Below are positions 44,501-58,700 of a stretch of 64,000 bases of DNA, piece by piece; the first letter of the stretch is position 1; each line of letters opens with the position of its first letter. Source of the stretch: Prunella strophiata (Eukaryota > Chordata > Aves > Passeriformes > Prunellidae); the NCBI GenBank assembly GCA_036583965.1, contig JAZBQD010000018.1:70387742-70451741 (forward strand). Direction: 5' to 3'. The position numbers were made by a program, and so were the translations under genes. A model generated the notes under the pieces. The model saw only the letters and a program-made list of their open reading frames with translations, was not told the origin of the DNA and searched no databases.

Positions 44501-46660
44501 TCAGATTAACCCTATCACTGAGCAAGTTAGAAAATATTATCAGGAGATGAATCTGTCTGAGGTAATCTGTCCATCAGGTAAAACTTAAATTGTCTAAATC
44601 CCTTCATTCTAAGACAAATCTCAACCTGTTTCCCATCATAATTCCTTCTTCCCACAGAGCACTGAAACTTCTGGTTTAGAAACAGATGCATTTATATGTA
44701 TTTATATATATATAATGCATTTTTCCCAGTATTTTTCTGCAGTCCAAATATTTTTTTGCAGTCCCATTGCACTTGTTAAATGACACATTAAATCAGAATT
44801 ATCATCCACCACAGTCCTTAAGCCATCAGGCTGTTTCTATCATCACTGTCTGGACACACACAGCAATTCACCTCTTTATTGCAATGCTGCCAGGCTCCAA
44901 AGAGCTTCTTCAAAATACATGGTTAGGAAAAAAACACCACAGAAATGAATGGCTGATATGTGACTGATCACCAGAACACGCACAAAAAAAGGAGCAGTTA
45001 TTTGGATTTCAGTTTGGAAAGGTGCTGCCTGGCCAGATCCAATAGCACTTCCCTTCCACGTGTTACTTCTCCATTTATTACATATCAGATGTCCTCAACA
45101 GAACCCCCCAGCTCAGTGACCTGGATGAAGCCACGATTACTGTGATGGAGCCATAATTTCACACCTCATTTGGCACCTCCACTAACACCTTCCCACCAGC
45201 TGCAGCCCCACCACGCCGTGTGGTCCTGGCCCTGTGCCACACTCCCAGCTCCAGGGACACACTGGACACCACCACACACAGATGGGTGGGCTCAGTCCAA
45301 CCTTGAGCCTCAAACCACAAGCCCAGCTTGTCAGAGCAGTTCAGATGGTTTGATGCAGCCCCCAAACGCCAAACCTTCTCTTTGCTGTTTGCAAGTCTCA
45401 TCCTTTCACCAGCCAGCAACTTCTTCAGCCTCTAACAGAGCTCAAGCCCAACAGGGAATACCAGGATCTGATCATGTAGAACTCAAACCTGTGGCAAAAC
45501 AAAGCTGTTCTGCTTGATTTTTATTTAAAGTTCTTCATCCTCAAGTGATCTGGCACCTGGAGTGTTGCTTTTTACACCCTGTAAGAAGATGGAGCAAACC
45601 ATAACCACTGAGGAGCAATGCCTCCAAGCTCAGCTCTCATCCAGAAGGATGGCGGGAGGGAAGGGGGAGGGAAGAGGCCAAAATCAGAAAAATGTGATGT
45701 GTCTGACCTGAAACACAGACTGCTTCTATGAAAATGCTGGTGAAACCAGGAGTTTTCTTATGGGATACTGAAACTCTATGTGCTTTCCAGATATTTGCAC
45801 CTGGGTGAGTACTTGGTTGGTCAGGAAAATGCAATTTTCCTCTGACTGCAGGGGACAGAGGACACAGAGTGCCTTGGGTGACTCTAGATGTGAGTATACA
45901 TACCTTTAGAGGAATTTAATTATGTTAAAAAGCAGCGTGTGTAGCAGTCTCCTCACTCCCTAGATCTGTTCACGTCTAGGCACTTGTGTGTGGTGTACTC
46001 CAAGCAGGTTAAGACTATGTAAACACTGAGTCTTTCCAAAGCAACATCCAACTTTCCAGTTATTTCATGTGATCTGAGCAACATCAATCTTTAAACCATC
46101 CCAGCTTTTGCATTCCTGGACCATGATGACTACAAAAAGGCTGTGCCTAGAAGAGAGTTCCACTGAAATAATGAGGGAACAATTAAATATTAAATGAAAA
46201 CAAAGAATGAAGATGCTTTGAAGATTAATAGTAGTGTTTATGCGTTGAGAGCTGACACCTGTAAACACTGGATCTTTTTCTTTTTGTACAGTTTGATAAA
46301 TACATGAACTACAAAGCACTTTCCATGTAGAAACCTGAGTGTCATTCATTGGACTACTGTTGTATTTACACTGACCAGGAATGGCGGCACCGGACCTCGC
46401 CGCACCTGCAACAAAATCATTTTGCTTTTAACTTGAAGAAAACAAAGGAGCAATCTGAAGCCATGTGTCAGTAAAACTTAAGTGGAGCAGTTGTCAAATA
46501 AAGCCAACTAGCACGTAGATGAGAGAAAAAAACTGGGTTCAACGAAGTTGTGGTTTTTTCCGGGTGCTTCTAGTCTCTTGGGACACAACTTGGAAATCCT
46601 TCTCCTTGTATTACTTTTCCATTTTGTTTAAAACCCTAGACAGTTTCTGATGTCCATGCA
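41510..46660 (-). other. ATRN: Probable ATRN 3' UTR
   Basis: This 5.1 kb stretch begins at the attractin stop codon and has no CR1 copy, in contrast to both sides. Much of it is AT-rich. From memory human ATRN also has a 3' UTR of about 4 kb, so the size is reasonable. Two AATAAA signals (minus strand) at 41565-41570 and 41532-41537 mark the likely end. T-runs at 41943-41976 and 42012-42030 appear as A-tracts in the transcript. The + strand frame at 42062-42709 is antisense to the UTR and is not supported as a gene. Confidence 0.6.
41532..41570 (-). terminator. ATRN: Candidate ATRN polyadenylation signals
   Basis: Two AATAAA hexamers on the minus strand (TTTATT on +, at 41565-41570 and 41532-41537) lie at the far end of the repeat-free 3' UTR. 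Cleavage would be expected about 10-30 bases below each. Confidence 0.5.
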
Positions 46661-46785
46661 TCAAATACAGGTTCCTGGCTGTGCAGGGGGCTGCTGCTTC
46701 CGATTTCGGACCGCGCCCGATTTCTCTTTGTAGGCAATTGGCATCTGTTGTGAAATGTCCACCAGTGCACTGGCCACTGCGAGAC
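46661..46785 (-). CDS. ATRN: ATRN terminal coding exon, stop TGA
   Basis: The acceptor 'ttgcccag' is at 46786-46793. The first two bases finish a split Gly codon, then come 40 residues from LAVASALVDI to PGTCI and TGA at 46661-46663. The sequence is close to human attractin, with Ala where I recall Val in MPIVYKE. The exon continues into the long 3' UTR. Confidence 0.96.
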
Positions 46786-49700
46786 CTGGGCAACAGAACA
46801 AACAGTCAGGCACCAGAACAGCCACAGCAATAAACCCTTCAGAAAGAGCTGAGAAAATTCCCCCAGGCCACAAAATGTGCAGAATTTTTTTAATAAACTA
46901 GAAAAGTGTTGTGGCCCAAGAACTAAACTCCAGCCAATATTCTGAAAGGAGCTGAAATACAGATGTTTAATTAGAAGCAACAGCAGGAGAAAAAGATGCA
47001 ATAAGGATGGGTATTACTGGATGTAAAATTCTAAATATTGAAGCCTGAACCCTTAATACTGAAGGTGCCTTTCTCCACATCAGTAGATGGACTACAATAA
47101 ACCTGAAAGCAAATGTGCATGGAGGTTTCACTGCCCTTCCCATGGATACATCACCTCTGCAACCTCCTCATGGCAGATCAGGATGTCATGGAATGGTTTG
47201 GGTTGAAAGGCACCCTAAAGCCCATCTAGTTCCACTCCCTGCCATGGGCAGGGACACCTTCTATTATCCTAGGGTGCTCCAAGCCCTCTCCAACCTGGCC
47301 TGGAACACTTCTAGAGATGGGGCAGCCACAGCTGCTCTGGGCACCCCATGCCAGGGCCTCCCTGCTCTATTCACAGACAAACCACATCTGAGACTCAGCT
47401 CAATCCAGCCCAATACCAAACCATCCAATTCAAGCCCTGCTCTCTTTCCAAAGCCTCTGCTTCATCAAGCTCACTGGGCACTGGGGAACCCCAGTTAAAT
47501 CCCACACTGCCCAGGAGATGATGTCCCAGTGCCCTGACACCAGGCTTAGGTGTGAAGGGAGTGAGAACAAGGAAACCTTAAGCTGGATGGGGAAAAGCTC
47601 TTTGTCCAGAGCTCCTACGAGGAGGGTGGAGATGCTCTGAAAGGAGTTTTAGTGACAGGACAAGGGGGAATGGTTTCAGACTGACAGTGAACAGGGTTAG
47701 ATGGGATATTCTTCCCTGTGAGGCAGGGGAGGCCCTGGCACAAGTTGCTCTGTGGCTGCCCCATCCCTGAAGTGTCCAAGGCCAGGCTGGATGGAGCTTG
47801 CAGCAACCTGGGACAGTGGAAGGTGTCCTTGTCCATGGCAGGGGTGGAACTGGATGATCTTTAAGGTCCCTTCAAACCTCACATCTTTCCACGATTCTGT
47901 GACTTGATGCTCCCCTGCAAATGGAGCTGGGAATGAAGTCAGATAGGCCAAGTGACAAATTACCTTCACAGGTAACTACTGCGAACATGCCTGTACCAGA
48001 TCCCTTTTTCCCTCACCCAGCTGTTAATTAAAGCACAGTCCAATATCAAATGTTCATCCATCAATTGACCTTAGTAATTAACTCAAAGCTCATGTTGGAA
48101 GCCAGTAGGGCCCAGACCAGGGAGCCTAAAATACCTCGAGCTCATCCCAAGCTGAACTGTGGCTACAGCAGCTTCTGTGGGATCAGGAAAGGTGAACCTG
48201 TAAGGCTGGGGAAGGAGTACAGAGTTAACTCCAAGCCATCAGAGACAAGAGTAATCCTCACCTGACTGTCCTGGTGGTGGAATACCCCCAAGTCCTCGAG
48301 GCAGCCTGACGAACACGGAGAGAACGGCCGCTTTGTTCCCAAAGCAGGGCTCCAGCGCGATCGGCTTTGGTACGCTCTGCAGCCAGGGAAGCAGGGGGAG
48401 AAAACAAATGTTCAACAGCGTGTCACACCCTCCCTCCTCCCCCAGCATCACTCCTTCAGCTCCTACGAGCCCCAGGGCATGAACCACCATGAACCACACT
48501 GCTGTGCTGGGCAGATTTCCAGCACACAGCCAGCAAAGCTAAAACCACTGTCAGCAACAATCAAAACACGAGTCATCACAAGAAAACACATTCACTTAAT
48601 AAAAATCAGGCTATTAAAAAGTCAAGCACTACACAAGGCTTGTATTTCTCCCTAAATTCAATAACAAAGGAGCAGCTTATGTAATCAACAGGATTGAGGG
48701 TTTTGTTCCATCGACCCCATCAGCAGCCTGTCACTGATACCAGCACCACCACGGCGATTTGATACTCCAAATTCTATTTCCAGAATTTAAGTCCATGTAC
48801 CACCCTAACAGCACTCTATGCATTAACACAGCAAAGAACATTTTCCCAAGAACAAAAATAAGTGTTCAAGGCCAAGTCGGATGGGGCTTGAAGCTGGTCT
48901 AATGGAAGGTGTCCTTGTCCATGGCAAGGCGAATTAGATGGGCTTTAAGGGCCCTTTGAATCTGTGATTCTAATGTATAATAGGCAGTCAGCTTTCTCCC
49001 TGGAGGAGCAGAGGACTGGATCCCTTGCTGACACTCAGTGTCTGTGACCATCTCCCTCCCACTGCACTCTTGTAAAGATTTTACCTGAATGATCAACAGC
49101 CAACTTCAGTATGTCATTACAAAGTCAAAATGCAACAGCCCAGCCCAGAAACTAAACTATGTTCTCACCTGGGCCCCAACCCCACACAAGTACACTGGAT
49201 CAGTGCTACTGTGGGATGCAACAACAGTCAGATTAGGATGGAAGTGTTCACCAATGAGTACAGGTTCAGGACAGTTTCTTCTTTTGTTCCACATCAGCTA
49301 AAAAAAGCTGAGAAACACTATTTTACCCAATACACTCAGTGCTTTCTGTTTTCTTGTTTAGTATAGACAAATTCCACTCTAGTGGTAATGAAATAATTTG
49401 TGCTTTTTCCATCAGGCATCAAACTACACCACAGTACTCAAATATTCAACAGAAACTCAATGCAATGTAAGCCATGAAAAAGCTCGAACAGGAGTTAAAC
49501 ATGCTGTTAAATTACTGCTACTCAATAAAAAAGACAAAAGGAGACAACAGCAAGCAAAATGAAACTTAAAACTTTGCATATCTCCCATTTACTGCAATGA
49601 TTGCAGCAGTGTTTGTTGGTCTGTGCCAGGCAGATAAATACGTGCTGCACGGGCTGGATGATGGAAGCTGCTGCCTGCCTGCTTTATGACAGCAGATTTC

Positions 49701-52700
49701 TTCATCTCCCCACCCCCAACAAAGGGACCAAACTCAGTAAAGCTTTTCCCAGAAGGAAACAAGCACGCCCTGGTGCTGTATCCCAGAGACTCAACTGCCA
49801 GAGGTAACGGAGAGAGCACAGAGAAGGACCTGCAGGAATAGAGCCCACAGACCTCTGCCTTATGGGGGGGAGCCAAAACCCAACACAAAGCTGGTTTTCT
49901 TTTAGAGAGACTCAAGTATCTTACTCATCCTACTGTTAATAAAACAGTTCTGCTGAATGCCAGAGCTTGGAGGATGGCACTTGGGTTACAGAGAGCTCTT
50001 GTGCTCACCCTCAACACTGAGCAGAATGGGCAGCAAAGACCACACAGAAAAATGATGGAGGGAACAGAATGAAGGAGCAATGGAATAAGAGACTGTATTT
50101 TTAAATACTTTTTAATGTACATGTTTTCAATGGATTAATGGCCATGAAGCTGCTGCAGGGCTGGAGCCCCTCTGCTCTGGAGCCAGGCTGGGAGAGCTGG
50201 GAATGCTCCCCTGGAGAAGGGAAGGCTCCAGGGAGAGCTCAGAGCCCCTGGCAGGGCCTGGAGGGGCTCCAGGAGAGCTGCAGAGGGACTGGGGACAAGG
50301 GACAGAGGGACAGGACCCAGGGAATGGCTCCCACTGGGAAAGGGGAGATTGGGCTGGGATCTTGGCAAGGAATTGCTGTGTGGGAGGGTGGGGAGGGGCT
50401 GGGCTGGAATTCCCAGCTTTGCTGTGGCTGCCCCTGGATCCCTGGCAGTGCCCAAGGCTGGATGGGGCTGGGAGCAGCCTGGGACAGTGGGAGGTGTCCC
50501 TGCCCATGGCAGACCATGGAAAGATGATCTTTAGAGTCCCTCCCAACCCATGAGGATTCTCAGCAGCACACTCACTATCCTCCAGCCAACCTGCAGAAAC
50601 AGGAGGTTGGAAAATCCATCTCAGGGGTCACCAAATCCAGCTCTCCACTAACACAGGCAATGGCACGTAAAAGCACAATTCTCTGCTTTAAGAGTAGTTA
50701 CACTTTCAGCCTGTGCCATCACTTCTGTGAGACCTCCCCAGATCCCCTGGTCTGGATCTCACCACTCTGCCACCAGAAACTTTCTTTTAACCTCAAATTG
50801 TTCACACTTCAGTTCATTCATCTGTCTGATATCCTTCTGTGCCTTAACCCTCTCCCTGGGCTTTACCCTGCTGTACATCTCAGCCTTCTTTTGGATCAAC
50901 TGGAAGCGCAGCGCTCTGAGTTCCTTCTCTGAACACAAGCACTGCCTCCTCCAGCTCCCCAAGAGCCCCTCTCTGCACCTCATTCTCGACCACCAGTGTC
51001 CTCAGAGGCATTCCAGGCTCTGACAGTGCCTCTGTTGTGGCATCCAACTCACACTGAGTCTCCTGCATGCCATAAAATAGAAAGAAACAGAAATTGTTCA
51101 TTATACAGCTCTCAGTCGCAGAGCTGAAGGGACTTGGAGAGGAATTTAGCTCATCTCTCAGCCCCAGGCAAGACCCTCTCTCCTCCTCTGCCCTTTCCAA
51201 CTAATGAACCCTGAGTGCGCAGCAGAAACTCTCATTATGAGTCCCTGTGGGCACAATCTTCCCTTTCCATGGAATTTTTATCTTGGTCCTCAAGGTCACA
51301 CATCTTCCTTCTCTCAGCTCTCCTGGTTCCACAGCACAGAGAGCTGGGATAGGATGTAGCCCTGAGCCTCCTTCCTTCCACTGTCAACCTGCCCAGAAAA
51401 CAATCAGAATCATGGAATGTTTTGAGTTGGAAGGGACCTTAAAGTTAATCTCATGCCCTGCAGGGAGCAAGGACACCTCCCACTGTCCCAGGGTGCCCCC
51501 AGCCCCAGTGTCCAGCCTGGCCTGGGACACTGCCAGGGATCCAGGGGCAGCCACAGCTGCTCTGGGCACCCTGTGCCAGGGCCTGCCCACCCTGCCAGGG
51601 AACAATTCCTCATTCCCAATATCCCATCCATCCCTGCCCTCTGGCAGTGGGAAGCCATTCCCTGTGTCCTGTCACTCCAGACCCTTGTGAAATCTCTCTC
51701 CATCTTTCCTGGTGGGCCCTTCAGGTACTGAAAGGCTACAATTAGGTCAACCCAAAACCTTTTATTTTCCAGGCTGAACAACCCCAAATAAGATGAGTGT
51801 TAGTAAAATATTGTTAATATTTCCCTGCAAGGGGAACTTTATTTCTCTCAACCATGCACAGCAAGAATAATGGTGCACCCAAAATCTGTCAGGCAGTTGC
51901 CAACTAATTTGGAAGGAATTAAGCACGACATCACTTTGCTGCAGCTAAGCTCCATCTTAAAACTAAAAGGGGAAAAATGGCCTATTGTCCATCAAATCCA
52001 GCTTTTCCTGAGACAAGCTGCAGTTAATAACAACAAAAACTCACCTCAAGAATCAAGTCCTGCACATTTATTTTTGACAGCCCCAGTTCAGGCACCTGTT
52101 TTCTGAACTGTGACTCATTGTGCATCTTGTCTCTCAGCACTGCTTGCTGGCCAGGAGACAGAGCAGGGAGGGAATGACTCAGAGCAAGTGAGGGATGAGG
52201 AATTTGGAATTTGAGCAGGGAGGTCAGGAGTGAGTTGAGTGACAGAATGAGGAATTTGGAATTTGAGCAGGGAGGTCACGAGAGTGAAGGGCAGGCTGCG
52301 CCCTCTGCAAGGCAGAACTAGCACAGGAGCCAGGGACCAGGTTCTGCACTCAGAAAATGTGACATTCCAACCAGCAGCTTCATTGTGACCTGGACTGCAG
52401 ACCTCGCCCAGCGCCAGCCCTGCTTGTCACCTGATGTGACCTAGGTAGGTGCCACCAGGACACTAAGGGTCTAAGGAGGAGCTGGCTGGCTTCATCAAGT
52501 GGAGTTTTGGTGCAGAGACCTCAGAAGAGCTCAGGTCTCCTTTCTTTGTCCACTCAATGGTTTCTGAGTGCTTTTATCATAGAATTATGGAATCCCCTGA
52601 GTTGAATGGGACCCACAGGGATCACCCAGCCCAGCCCCAGGCCTTGCACAGACCCCCAAAACCCCACCCTGGGCACCCCTGGAGCAATATCCAAACACTC

Positions 52701-55700
52701 CTGGAGCTGTGGCAGCCTTGGGGCCGTGCCCATTACCCAGGGAGCCTGGGCAGTGCCAGCACCCTCTGGGGAAGAACCTTTCCTGATTTCCACCTAAACC
52801 TCTCCTGAAACAGCTCCATATCCTCTTTTGTTGCAGATCCAAGCCATTCTCCTGCAAGAAGATTTTGAGTGGACTTGGAATGCAGAGATCACATGTGAGA
52901 GATGGCTTTTAAGGGTAAACTTTAAAAAGATACATAAAATGGGTGTATTTCCAAACTTTGTAACAACCTCTATCAGATGCTTAAAACCTGCCTTTGCCAG
53001 CAACTGCCATTCAGAGGTTTTGATAAACGCATTGTTGAATTATAGAAGTGATTCTTTTTTACTGAAGGCTTAATGGCACAATAAAGTAGACATTATTCAA
53101 ATCTATTCAAATAAGGTGCATCTCTCAGACACTCAGCACAAGAGGACTGCTTTGAGAGTCCCATTGTGGGAGCAGATACAGAGGGGAGAACCAAGCCCTG
53201 GTGCCCAAGTGGGTGGGCAAAGACCACAGTCAATGGCCATGGACAGACACTGCAGCTGGCTGAGTCACCAGGCCCCTGCCCAGGGCACCTCTTGTCCTCA
53301 AAGAAACAGGGAAAGCTGTGCCTCCAGCACACTGGAGAGACAAATTAATGGAGCTGATCACAGAACCATGGAATGGTTTGAGTTGGAAGGGACCTTAAAA
53401 CTCATCTTAAAGCCATGGGCAGGGACACCTCCCACTGTCCCAGGCTGCTCCCAGCCCCAGTGTCCAGCCTGGCCTTGGGCACTGCCAGGGATCCAGGGAC
53501 AGCCACAGCAAAGCTGGGAATTCCAGCCCAGCCCCTCCCCACCCTCCCACACAGCAATTCCCAATTCCCAAGATCCCAGACCAATCTCCCCTTTCCCAGT
53601 GGGAGCCATTCCCTGGGTCCTGTCCCTCTGTCCCTTGTCCCCAGTCCCTCTGCAGCTCTCCTGGAGCCCCTCCAGGCCCTGCCAGGGGCTCTGAGCTCTC
53701 CCTGGAGCCTTCCCTTCTCCAGGGGAGCATTCCCAGCTCTCCCAGCCTGGCTCCAGAGCAGAGGGGCTCCAGCCCTGCAGCAGCTCCAGGGCCTCCTCTG
53801 GGCTCTCTGCAGCAGCTCCACGTCCTCCTGCTGTTGGCCCCAGGGCTGGGGCAGCTCTGCAGGTGGGCTCTCACCTGAGGGGCACAGGGACACAATTCCC
53901 ACCTTTCCTTTGGCACCAGCCCAGGGCTGAGGTAGCTCTGCAGGTGGGCTCTCACCTGAGGGGCACAAGGACAGTGTCCTCTCTGCCCTGCACTGAATAA
54001 CCTGAACCCTTCCCTGCAAGGGGCTTTCCAAGCTCCTCCACAGCAAAGCAACAGCCAATGGACATGATGGGAAAAACCCCAAGAACTCCAAGAATCAGAA
54101 TGGTCCAGATATCAGACCAACAGCAGCCAAGGCTCCCAGCCTGGAGGCCCTGAGCAGCCCTGTCTGGGTGGGAACAGCAGCTCCTGGTGCTGTTCAGGGG
54201 CTGACACAGCCTTGTGGTCCCTGGGGCAGTGAAAGCTGCTGTCACCTGCTTCCCACAGATGATTCTACTGGCCCAACCAGCACTAAAAGCCAAGTAATTC
54301 CAGTTGTTTCTGAGTTTTGATGTGTATTTAGCATGCATAAAGTGTAAACCATTACAGACATTAAAAGCAATAAGAGGCAGATTAGGTGATTTCATTAGTC
54401 CAGCTTCTCCAGCAGGATTTTCCACATGAACAGGGCATTTCCCAGGAATTTGTCTGGGCTATTTCTAGGTGACCCAGATGTGGAATACACCACCAGTTCC
54501 CTTGGGAGTCAATTTCACAGCCAAATACCTTCCCCAAGTAGGTTGAATTGTGTGATGCTCAACCTGAACATTTTTATTTCATCTCATTATTTCTATTTAC
54601 GCTGCTTTTACTTGACAAATTCAAAAAGTTAATAATGTGTCACATAAAACTAATGGCCAGAACAATAAATATTCTGTATAATTTCACAAACACAGCATCA
54701 GTTTTATTTAGGCTCTGTTATACAGTGCCAGCATAATGTGTTTCAAGATGTATTAAAAAAAATACCATGGAGAATTTTTTTCCTTAACAAGAAAACATGT
54801 TTCTGTGGTTGGATCAAATAAGTCTTACATGGTTTTCAATTTCCAAGAAAGAAATTAAAATAAAGGAAAAATCTTATGGTGGTGGATGAGAAAAGGAACA
54901 TTACCCAAACAGTTCAGTTTTATTACTTGATTCCACTTGTTCAGGTGATTTCACTCTGTAGAAAAAGGGTCAAATTCCATTTGCAAGTTTTTAAATTGTG
55001 CCATTAAAATCTGAGTGAACATTTGCAAAACAAGTTACAAGCAATTTCCTATTAAAAATAGATTATTAAGCTTTAAAAATTATATTCGCAGGGTAGTATG
55101 TGTGTCCTGCAAGATAGAGAAGAATGAACTTCTAGCAATAATTCACAGTAAATGAGTTTAGATTAAAAATTTACATTTACCTTGTCCCTGATAGCTACCT
55201 TGGAATTTTAGAGGGGCTGGGGAATGAACTGACTTGGTCCCAGAACTGGGACTTGCAGAACTTGCTGAATGAGAGAAACTAACAAAAATCACATTCAAAC
55301 CTGAGATGGATGTTAGCAGCCTGAAATGGAAACACAGAGCTGAGCACCCCGGATCTGGAGCCCACATGGCACCAGCCCCCTTATTTAACCACTGCTCTGT
55401 GCTGTCCAGGGCTCGTGTGAGTCCAGCAGCACCCAGCCACCAGCTCAGGGTGAAGGGGGGATTTGTGAGGTGCATTTGGATCTCCAGGCAGTTCCCCTGG
55501 AATGACCAAACCTCGTGTCACAGTTTGAGCCTGGACACTCACAGATGCCAACACTCGTCCCTCTTCACTTCCCACACTTGTCCTTCTTCCCTTCCCAGCC
55601 ACACCCCAGGGAGGGATGGATGAGGCCATGGGGAGCAAATCTGGGAGATATGTGCATATATATATAGCCAGTGGTGAGTATTTATTTTGATTTTGTACAG

Positions 55701-58700
55701 GTGAAGGGGCAGGACCTTTACAGTTCTTTTCAAGCACTTAGCTGGTTTTTGCACAGGAAAACAGAGAAGTAAAAAAACCCAACGAAATGGGACAGCTGGA
55801 TGAAGATTGCAAACACAACACACAAAACAACTACTTGGCATAAATGAATGCAAATAAGTCCTTGATAATGCTGTTGAGAAGCTGCTGGTGTTATTAGTAC
55901 TTCAATCAGAGAGATGCTCGTTAGAGGGGAAAAATGAACTTAGAAAATCCTTCTCCTGTGGGAAACTTCATGCTCCTTTCTCTCCTTCCAGCAAATTCCT
56001 ACTTATCAGCTAAAATCAGGGTTCAACCTGCGGAAATGTTTACAGTCCTCAAACCTAAAACCAGTTAAAATCACTTATCAGACAAATTGTCCCTAAATAC
56101 AAGGCAGGCTTAACAGATATGTCTACTGATCTCATGACAGCTCCCTTCCAAATATTTATATTCAATATTATATTATGGGAGTAGAAAAAGTTTCCCCTAA
56201 TTTTCCCCCTAATTTTGCAATAGAAACCAAGATACTGGGCACTTTACTAGAAATAATTTATTCAGTGAAGGTTTTATCAGGTATTTTTGTTGATGTTTTG
56301 GTAGGAGGCATCACAGCCAGCCTCTGTGGAATTCTAGTGCAGCTAATCTGCTTTATACACCTCAGCTACTCCCTTCCCACCACTGGCATTCCTTCAAAGG
56401 GGATCCCACATTTTCCACGTCCTAAAAGTGGGCCAGCATAAGAGGAATAAACACCAAATGGAAAGTACAAGCTGGGGTTTCCTCCTTGTGTATTCCTTTG
56501 TCACCTCAATGCTCCGGGAGGGAGCCTAAAGAGTGGAAGTGGTTTTGCTGAAGACAGAGAGACAGCTACACACAGACAGCCTTGGAATTCCTCTGTGCTC
56601 ATGTATGGAAAAGCTCCTAGAACCAGTAACTGCCAGAGAGCTCAGAAATAAGACTTTAGAAATTAAACTGCCTTTCCAAAGGCTACGTGAGAAACCCAGA
56701 GCCCACCTTAGCCAGGCAGAATCACACTGGCCTTTCCGGTCTCAAAGGCTGCATGTGATCCATCTCCAGCAACTGCCACAGCAGACCAGGATTATTCCAT
56801 TTATTTCCCCCCATCCTTCAATTTCATCCCCTTCCTGCAACTATTATCCTTCGGAGGACAGGAATGACTCTCAGCCTATTTATATCATCCTTGAAAAACC
56901 CTAAGCTGCTCTGTCCCCCTCTAACACATCTTGATCAGACAAGAAGAAAGTGGTTCAAGTTGTGCCTTGGGAGGTTTAGACTGGATATTAGGGAAAATTT
57001 CTCCATGGAAAGAGTTGTGAAGCACTGCACAGGCTGCCCAGGGAAATGGGCATCACCATCCATGGAAATGTTCAATAACCTTGTGGATGTGGTACTTGAA
57101 GACAGTTTAGTGGTGAACATGGTTGTGGTGCTGCGTTCATGAATGCACGTGGTGATCTAAAGACCTTTTCCAGCCTTACCAATTCTATGATTTGACACAG
57201 CCTGGTCATTTCTGCTTGATGAGGCTTTTGTACATCACACCTCATGCCTGGCCTCCTTCCAAATCCTCCTCTTGCACAGGACCCCCAGTCTCAGCTTGCT
57301 GAGCTGTCCTTGCCATGCTTACACTAACCCAGCTCACTGAAGGTGAGTGGGTTGGGACACATCACAAAAGCTGGTCCATCAGCAAATTTGATGGACCAAA
57401 AGCAGGTCAGCAACATGTGAAGTAAAGGGGAAAATGAGTCATCAAGAGTGACAACCAGAACAGGATGAAAGCTGTAAAAAACCCATCAGTTCCTTGGCCT
57501 TTGGTTCTTCACTGAACTCCAGCTGCATGAAACAGCCCAAAATCAAGCTACATGTCAAAATTAACATGAATTCACACTGTAGAAGTGCTGGAGCTGGCAG
57601 ATGCTTCATTTCAAATCATTCCTCACCCTTCAGCTTCCCCAAACCCTGCACCCTGTGGCACAGGACTTACTACTCATTTCTCTGCTCCTTTACTACTGGT
57701 TGCAACTTCATTGCAATATAAAAGAAATTTAACCTTGTTAAAGGTATCACTCAGATGCAAAATACAAATAGACTGAAAATATATTAATTAATCTGTGGTA
57801 CCCCCTACCCACTCCTAAATCAGCTCATCACTTTAGCTCTGCACTTCATGAACAGATGGGATCTTCTGGCAGCCTTTAAACCACTCAAAAGCACTTTCTC
57901 CCATAACAAAGCAAACTAATTACTAGAGTAAGATGCTATTTCCCATTTATCTGCTATTTTTAAGGAATCAGCTTGCTGTCTGATTCAGGATTTGCAGTGA
58001 AGCCCTCAAACAGCAGAATTAAATAAATGCACATTGGTACAATGGTACAGAACACACTAAATCAACTTCATAAGGATTTTGCTCACCAAATGCTTCTCCC
58101 TTTCCCTTTAGAAAACTAAAGGATACAAAGATAATCAACACTTAGCACTGGCTTCACGTGCTGGATTCCTGAACATAGCACAGCAAAGACTGCTCCAGCT
58201 CTGCTCTAAAAGATTCCAAAATATATTTTTTCCCACTTGGGGATCATTCTTTCCCAATGCAACCATTTTCTTGTTGACCCTGTAAGTGCTTTGCTCAACC
58301 CCAGCACTTGCTTGCTAGGCTGTGCATGTTTTTCCAAGGTAACTTCTTGCCTTTAGCAACTTCAAGATACGTGGAAATCAATGTCAAAATTACAAACATC
58401 CCAAATTCTTTCGGGAAAGCTTCTAAGCATGGCTGCAGAGGATTACAAGACTTAGATTAATCCGATAACAAGCCCTAAAAAAGCCTGAGCCACAGCAATA
58501 CCAGTTCAGACACTTGGAGGAGTCCCAGGCACCCAAGGAAGTTAAACACTCTTAGAAAAATAATTGCAATATTCAGCACCTCTGAACGCACAAAGAGCTG
58601 CAGAGAGAAGCCAATAGATTTTGTAATAACTAAGCAAATTTAGTGGCAGATTTGCGATTCAGTGGGTATTTGTTGAGTAGCAAATAAACCAAAGCAGCTA

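Larger units (their letters stand above)
46786..48261 (-). other. ATRN: ATRN last intron
   Basis: A 1.5 kb intron from gtgagg (minus strand, just below 48262) to the acceptor at 46786. It holds two CR1 tails in opposite orientation (47186-47375 and 47605-47905), which could pair in the transcript. Confidence 0.9.

Noticed and set aside
53402..54091. 229-codon minus-strand frame and its neighbours
   Set aside because: They lie inside a CR1 fragment, and the translated text is the CR1 3' untranslated body rather than its ORFs.
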